From NCBI GenBank assembly GCA_030549205.1, contig JAUKTV010000002.1:310001-374000 (forward strand): a DNA stretch of 64,000 bases, in the 5' to 3' direction. Of the stretch, positions 59,039 through 64,000 are shown piece after piece. The notes beneath the pieces were generated by a model. It was not told where the DNA came from. It did not search any database and saw only the letters and a list, made by a program, of their open reading frames with translations. The translations under genes and the position numbers were made by a program. The number at the start of each line of letters is the position of its first letter. The first letter of the stretch is position 1. Source of the stretch: Apiosordaria backusii. Lineage: Eukaryota > Ascomycota > Sordariomycetes > Sordariales > Lasiosphaeriaceae.

Positions 59039-61499
59039 TCACCAAGCCTTCCCAACCCCGAAACTCCCCTTTCCTAGTGTCCCACCCCCTCCTGCTGCCC
59101 CCGCCCCTCCACCATTCCCACTACCACCACTACCCCTACTCTGCTTAGACTTGGGACTACTATCCTTACTGCCCCCACCACCACCGCTCTCACTTTGGCT
59201 CTGATCAGCTCTATGCCCACTATCCTCCGTCCCCGTCGTTCCCGGCCTCTGTTTCAACACCGGCGGCACAGGCGGCGGCGGCACCGTCCCCCTATCACTG
59301 CTGCTACCGCTATCCCCATCAGTAGTCGCATCCCTTCCCCCTAACAACCCCGTTCGGAAACCCCTTATCTCCGTGTCCCTCTCCTGTTCCAACTCCTGTC
59401 GCTCTTTCAGCCGGAGCGGTGGCGGGGGAGTAAGTAGGGTGCCTAACCCGGGGTAACTTTCCCCTCTGTTGCTGCTGTTATACCCATACCCATATCCATA
59501 TCCATACCCTGAGCCGCTGGCACCCGTGTCCCAACCGGCACTTAACACTGAACTACCACCCCCCATTCTTCCCTCATTATTATCACCATCATCATTACCG
59601 CCTCCTAGACTCCCCCTCTCAGAGGCGATACTCCACTCCTTTTCTCTCTCCTTTGCTTTATTAGGAGCAGTACCGGAGATGGTAGTAGACTCCTCCATAA
59701 AAATGGAATACCCCCTCCCAGCGCCAGATGCAGAAGCAGTATTAGAAACCCAGTTAGGAGGCATAGGCCACACAACCCCCACCCCGCTTGATTGCGTCCT
59801 CCTCTTTGGCGCGGGTCTAATCACTATCCTTACCTCCCCTCCCCTGTCAGGCCGGAGTAGGCACCGCTCGAGATGTTGGAGGAGCCGTTGGAGGATGGGC
59901 CGGTGGGGACTATAGGGGCTGGTGCTGCTCCCCTGTTGCTGCTGTTGTTGTTGTTGTTATTATCACCGCCTCCAGGAGCAACGGCGGAGGTCATAAGAGA
60001 AGGGGAAGGGGAGAGCTGCTGTCGTATTTGGGCTTGTGCTCTCCGGCGGCGGATTACCAGCCTGCGGAGGAGGAATGCTAGGGCGATGAAGAGGAGGAGG
60101 GCTAGGATTATACCCAAGACCAAGGCGGCGATTTGGGCGGGGGTGAGGGACGCTTGGGAGGGGCCGGTAGGGAAGGGGTTTGGGATGGGAGAGGGGGTGG
60201 AGGTGGGAGAGGTGGACATGGTTTCCATCATTGTTCCTTCTGGGAGGGTAGCTGTTGACGTTTCGGCTGAGGTCTCGGTTGTTGATGAAGAAGCAGTGGT
60301 GGTAGTAGCGTCTGTGGAGGATGGTGAAGCAGTTGATGAAGACACCTCTGATGTCGAAGCTAGGGTTGAAGAACCTGTGGACAGGGGCTCTGATGGCTCG
60401 GCTATGCCTGTCGTTGGAACACTTGGGGATCCGGAAGGGAACAAATCTCTTGTTGACGTAACTCTAGGTACGGTAGTTGTGGTTGGGGAGAAAGGCCTGA
60501 ACACGGTTGTGGTGATGAAAACCGTGGTATCGGCATTGGGAGCCGCGAGGGTTGTTGAGAAGACAATATTGGTGAGAGTTCTCGTAGTGATACCCGGAAC
60601 AAATATCGTCGTTGTGATAACGACGGTGGAAGTAAGTGTTGCCTCTTGCCTCTTTTCTGCGATACCTGCAGCTTCCATATACTTTGGGGTTGAAAATGGA
60701 GTGATTCTCGGTCCTGGTCTACCAGTACTCGTCGATACATCAGGCGTTTGCAAAGCCGTAACCCCTGCCGAACCCTCAAACGTTCGTTTAGCTTTCCTGA
60801 AGAACGAAGTGACGGTAACTGTCGAAGTTGCCGTCCGTTGTGTTGGGTTGAGAAAAGTGAGCAGCTGCGTACTGGTAACAATGGCCACCCTTGTTTCTGC
60901 AAAAGCGGTAGTAGTGCTGGTCCTCGTTTGTGTGACGACGATAATCGACAAGTCAGGAGATGCTGTCGTGGGCAATCTGCGGCCGTTAGTTATCAATTAA
61001 CAGCCAGGATATCACGGTGCGGGAGGCAGCTAACGTACATCGAGGCAGTTGACTGAGCACAGTCACCTCCGTCACATGTAACACCAGCTGCTGGACAGCA
61101 TGCTGCCTCTCCAGCCGGTGACACACAGCACCCAGTCTCTTCCGCGCAGGGAATTGTGGTGCCATTGCTCCCTTGGCACGGAGGCTGTATTGGGCCCGAA
61201 CTGTTTCCTTCACCATCTGCGTTTTGCCTCCTTTGCCTTTGTCTTCTTGATGATTGTTTTGTAGTCTGCACATCCGCTGACCTAGCAGTCCTTGTTGACT
61301 TGGTGTAACTGTATACTGGTCCTTCAATTTCCGGAGCGGTCCCATATCTCTTCGATTTACTATCCACTGATATGTATTCCTTCAATGGCGTGTCTTGGAA
61401 AGCCACCTGAGCTGGAGGGGCTGAAGGCAACGTCTTGTCTCCGAGTGCCGTAGTCGTGAGTCCCAGAAGCAGGGTTCCAAAGGCCCTCGAAATCAACAT
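59039..61499 (-). CDS. Secreted-type single-pass membrane protein, Ser/Thr-rich ectodomain (wall-sensor-like)
   Basis: Exon 1 is 61039-61499, a 62-bp intron is 60977-61038 (gtacgt, branch ctaacgg), and exon 2 runs from 60976. The protein has a signal peptide (MLISRAFGTLLLGLTTTALG) and a basic stretch with SRRQRQRRQ, a possible kexin site. Next are a Cys cluster (EETGCCVSPAGEAACCPAAGVTC), repeated VTxTxFF/VxITTTIF-type beta-rich Thr segments, and a long Ser/Thr stretch that is probably O-mannosylated. One membrane helix (IAALVLGIILALLLFIALAFL) ends in RRLVIRRRR, and a Gly/Ser/Asn-rich cytosolic tail follows. The layout recalls Mid2/Wsc-type sensors without their defining motifs. Near 59,832 the frame shifts in a GGGGAGGGGAGG tract; one extra G continues it as EVRIVIRPAPKRR to the stop at 59039. 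Alternatively the protein ends at 59,830 or an intron starts at gtaagg. Confidence 0.75.
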
Positions 61500-64000
61500 C
61501 CTCCTCTTCGTAGCATTGTGGAGGCTGAGGCAGCCTTTGAGGTAACGAGAGAAGGACTCAGACTTCTCGTAGAAAAGAAACGACTAACAAAGATTAGAAG
61601 ACCGGGTGATCAGTGCCGGCCTCGATAATATTGGTGGCGATCAGGAAGAAATGTCAACAATAGAGATAACGCCACATGCAGGGAAAACGAAAGAGATCGA
61701 CCAGGTCGAGTAGTGGGACAGAGAATATAGGAACATTCTGGGGTATGTGGGGGATATGGGGTGGATGAGAGGTCGGGACCAAGGCAACGGAGCCATCGTG
61801 GGAGTGCACCTTGCGCTCTGCACTCCGTATCTGTTGTCGATCTCATGGACAACCGAGAAGAGAATCTGGGATGAGAACAGTTCCTTGATCCGAAATGACG
61901 CCAAGGTGTCGACCGAAGCTCACGAACGCAGTGGAAGCTGAGCTGGGTAGCTAACGCATAATGTCTGTGGGTGATCGCGGAACCAAAGTCATCCAGTACC
62001 ACAGATTGACGTTCACTTGAACAGACAGTAGCCAGCGAGAGTCATGGATGACACCGATCCAGCCCTCTCTTCTTCAGGCTCTGACCGGCATCCGAAGCCT
62101 CGAAGGCTTCTGGAAGCTTGATGGGCGGCAAGTGGGGCCTAGCAATGCTGACTGGAGAGCTGCTGTTGTGCATAGGTAGATGAGATTGACAGAAGAGGAG
62201 AAGAGATGGGCAATGGATGGGATGACTAGGGGTAGCTGATCTCGCCGTCCGATCTGTTTGCAGGGGGGCACGGCATGGCGAGGGCTGTCAGAAGCCCGTG
62301 ATCGTAACTTGTTCGTGGTTGATGTCACTTTGGCTTCGTCCAAAACTCTGTTGAAGGGAGGTCATCTACTGCTTGGCTGCATATGCCTCCCTGATGTTAG
62401 TGAATATTGCCTCACACGGCTGTTGACGTCGGCCAGCTGTCTGGGAACCACCAGACCATGGTGCTCAAGTTGACGTCTAAGCGCATCTGGTGTTGCCCTC
62501 GACCAACGGGTGCTGGCATGCCTTTCTCACCAGTAGAGCGGATGGCAGCATGCAGAGATTGTGATGAGAGGATGTGTGGTGCGGATAAAGTCGAATCTGG
62601 CCGAGATCTGTGACCGATGCAACCTATTTGCGTGCAGACAGGTAGCAGATGTTGTGGTTCATGCGGGGACCGGGTGCATCGGACCCGACTGCATACCAGG
62701 TAGTTCCTGGTCCTTGTCAAGGCAAATCCAGCAGCTGTTCGGTGTCTGTCGGTTCTTGCGTAGTAAATAAGAGTGAGCGACGTCGACGAGAGGAATTTGA
62801 GGATATCAAGCAGGAGGTTGGACTCGGAGACAGGGCATGGAGAGGTTGTTGCTACGTGCCAAGCGTTAGTTGAGGTACATTTGCCCTTGACCTACTCATT
62901 TTGCGCTCAAGAGTCGTGGTGGGCTTGTCGTACGCAACACCAAGGCACTGTAATGTTATCGCTATCTTGAGATTATGTTTGTGGAAAGCTGCATTCTACC
63001 CCGTGAGACCGGCTTCGTAGGATACGACGTATGCACTGTCAGTCACCTTGCCCACAGTGACTACACCGAGAAAGCGGACCTAGCCGAGCCATGGAGCCGG
63101 TTGCGCGAGGATCACATCGTCACCATGTACAAGTTACCTAATACCGTCACTATTGCCGGGTTGACCCGCGAGCCTTGGTGTTGGCAGTTCCCGAGTTGTG
63201 ATGTTAAGCGGGTGCATGATCGACGAAGATCAGACAACGTCCCGAGTCCCCGGGCACCGATGCGGAAAGGAAGAACTACTGCAATGCGTCAGCAAGCTTC
63301 TAGAACTTCCATAACCAGTCTTCGAAATAGAGCCGGTTCGTGATATTCACAGTTGTGAGATTGACATTTATTTACTTTTTCCTTCCCACCTCAGGAGTCA
63401 TCCTGATCTTGTCTAAAGATGCGCCTCTCCCTTTCGTAGCTCATCACCACGCCCGCTACTACATATTGTACAGTATTAAAACACAAAGCGGGCCGTGGCA
63501 CTTCTAACCCAATGCATAGCTGATGAAATGCCCCTCGCCGTCCAAATTCCACCCAAAAAATGCCCCTCATAACGCCTGGCCTGCCGCCGCATGCCCGCCT
63601 GCCTGCCCCTTTTTCGAAAATAAAAGTCGAGTGAAGATGTTGTGTACAATGCAAACTGGCGAGTTAGAGGTTATGACCCTTTGTCGATCCAATCCGCGGG
63701 ATATCTCTGATACCGGGTCTTGTCGAGTGACGGAGCTTGGTGTGCTAGCAAGTGATCCGAGCAGTCGTTGTCCGTCGTGGACTTGCGTCAATATCGTCAC
63801 TCGGCTCGTTGATATATCTTTTCCCTCCACGTCACTGGCCGGACCCGTGTCCTGGTTCAGATGTGAGACCTGGGTGACACCCAGGAAAGGTAGGCAGAGA
63901 CAGAAGTTGCGCGCGCCCCCGATCAGAATCTGAGATGGCGCTCGGGAAGCCTCTTATTTCTTATCCTTGTACAGCTTTGGATTCCATCCCTCTTTTATTT
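61500..64000. other. Terminal intergenic region, no supported gene
   Basis: 2.5 kb with many ORFs of 60-136 codons on both strands (the longest at 62,975-63,343 and 63,523-63,933). None has a motif, signal peptide or convincing splice partners. A gene truncated by the window edge cannot be excluded. Confidence 0.45.

Noticed and set aside
59873..61000. 375-codon + strand ORF opposite the sensor-like gene
   Set aside because: It is the antisense shadow of the Thr-rich ectodomain (Val/Glu/Gly-rich product). The minus strand has the signal peptide, intron and membrane helix.
62975..63933. ORFs of 122 and 136 codons near the right edge
   Set aside because: No domain, signal peptide or supporting introns, and overlapping ORFs of similar size on the other strand.

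Overview
This window looks like nuclear DNA of a filamentous ascomycete (Pezizomycotina, probably Sordariomycetes/Sordariales). The genes have short introns of about 50-80 bp with GT...AG ends and CTAAC/TGAC-type branch sites. Typical families of this group are present (PTH11/SAT4-like rhodopsin-domain membrane proteins, a NACHT relic, an APH-type kinase). Several blocks are AT-saturated and almost free of CpA/TpG, which is the mark of repeat-induced point mutation (RIP).

Left part (1-4.8 kb): a small ORF, an intact aminoglycoside-phosphotransferase-like gene and the orphaned 5' end of an amidase gene. At 4,817-29,049 lies a nested stack of dead mobile elements. The outermost is a TIR element of about 0.65 kb with an 8-bp target duplication (TTTATCAA). 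An 18-bp tandem repeat inside it was hit by a + strand Ty3/Gypsy retrotransposon (5,038-28,616; two 684-bp LTRs; 5-bp duplication TTGCT). Its reverse-transcriptase gene was in turn split by a second, minus-strand Gypsy element (10,804-22,182; two 139-bp LTRs; 5-bp duplication ATAAT). Both retroelements are heavily RIP-mutated, but their RT and integrase domains can still be read.

Middle (29-37.2 kb): an accessory zone of relics. It holds a nonsense-interrupted unknown gene, two small TIR (MITE-like) elements, a NACHT fragment, tRNA-like B-box sequences and a decayed SAT4/PTH11-like pseudogene.

Right part (38-64 kb): gene-rich. In order: an NAD(P)-dependent epimerase-like protein (+), a TB2/DP1/HVA22 (REEP/Yop1) protein with a long tail (+), Mgm101 (-), the twin-CX9C protein Coa4 (-), biotin-protein ligase (+), a rhodopsin-domain membrane protein (+), a RIP-mutated Fot1/pogo-type DNA transposon, an ACS-type MFS transporter (+), a GH47 alpha-1,2-mannosidase (+), and a Ser/Thr-rich single-pass membrane protein resembling wall sensors (-). 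Mgm101, Coa4 and biotin ligase are neighbours and all serve mitochondria or biotin enzymes; Coa4 and the ligase share a 226-bp divergent promoter region.

A recurring oddity: four otherwise convincing genes carry reading-frame breaks that are each cured by one extra G or C in a short homopolymer. This points to base-calling or assembly error rather than to gene death.
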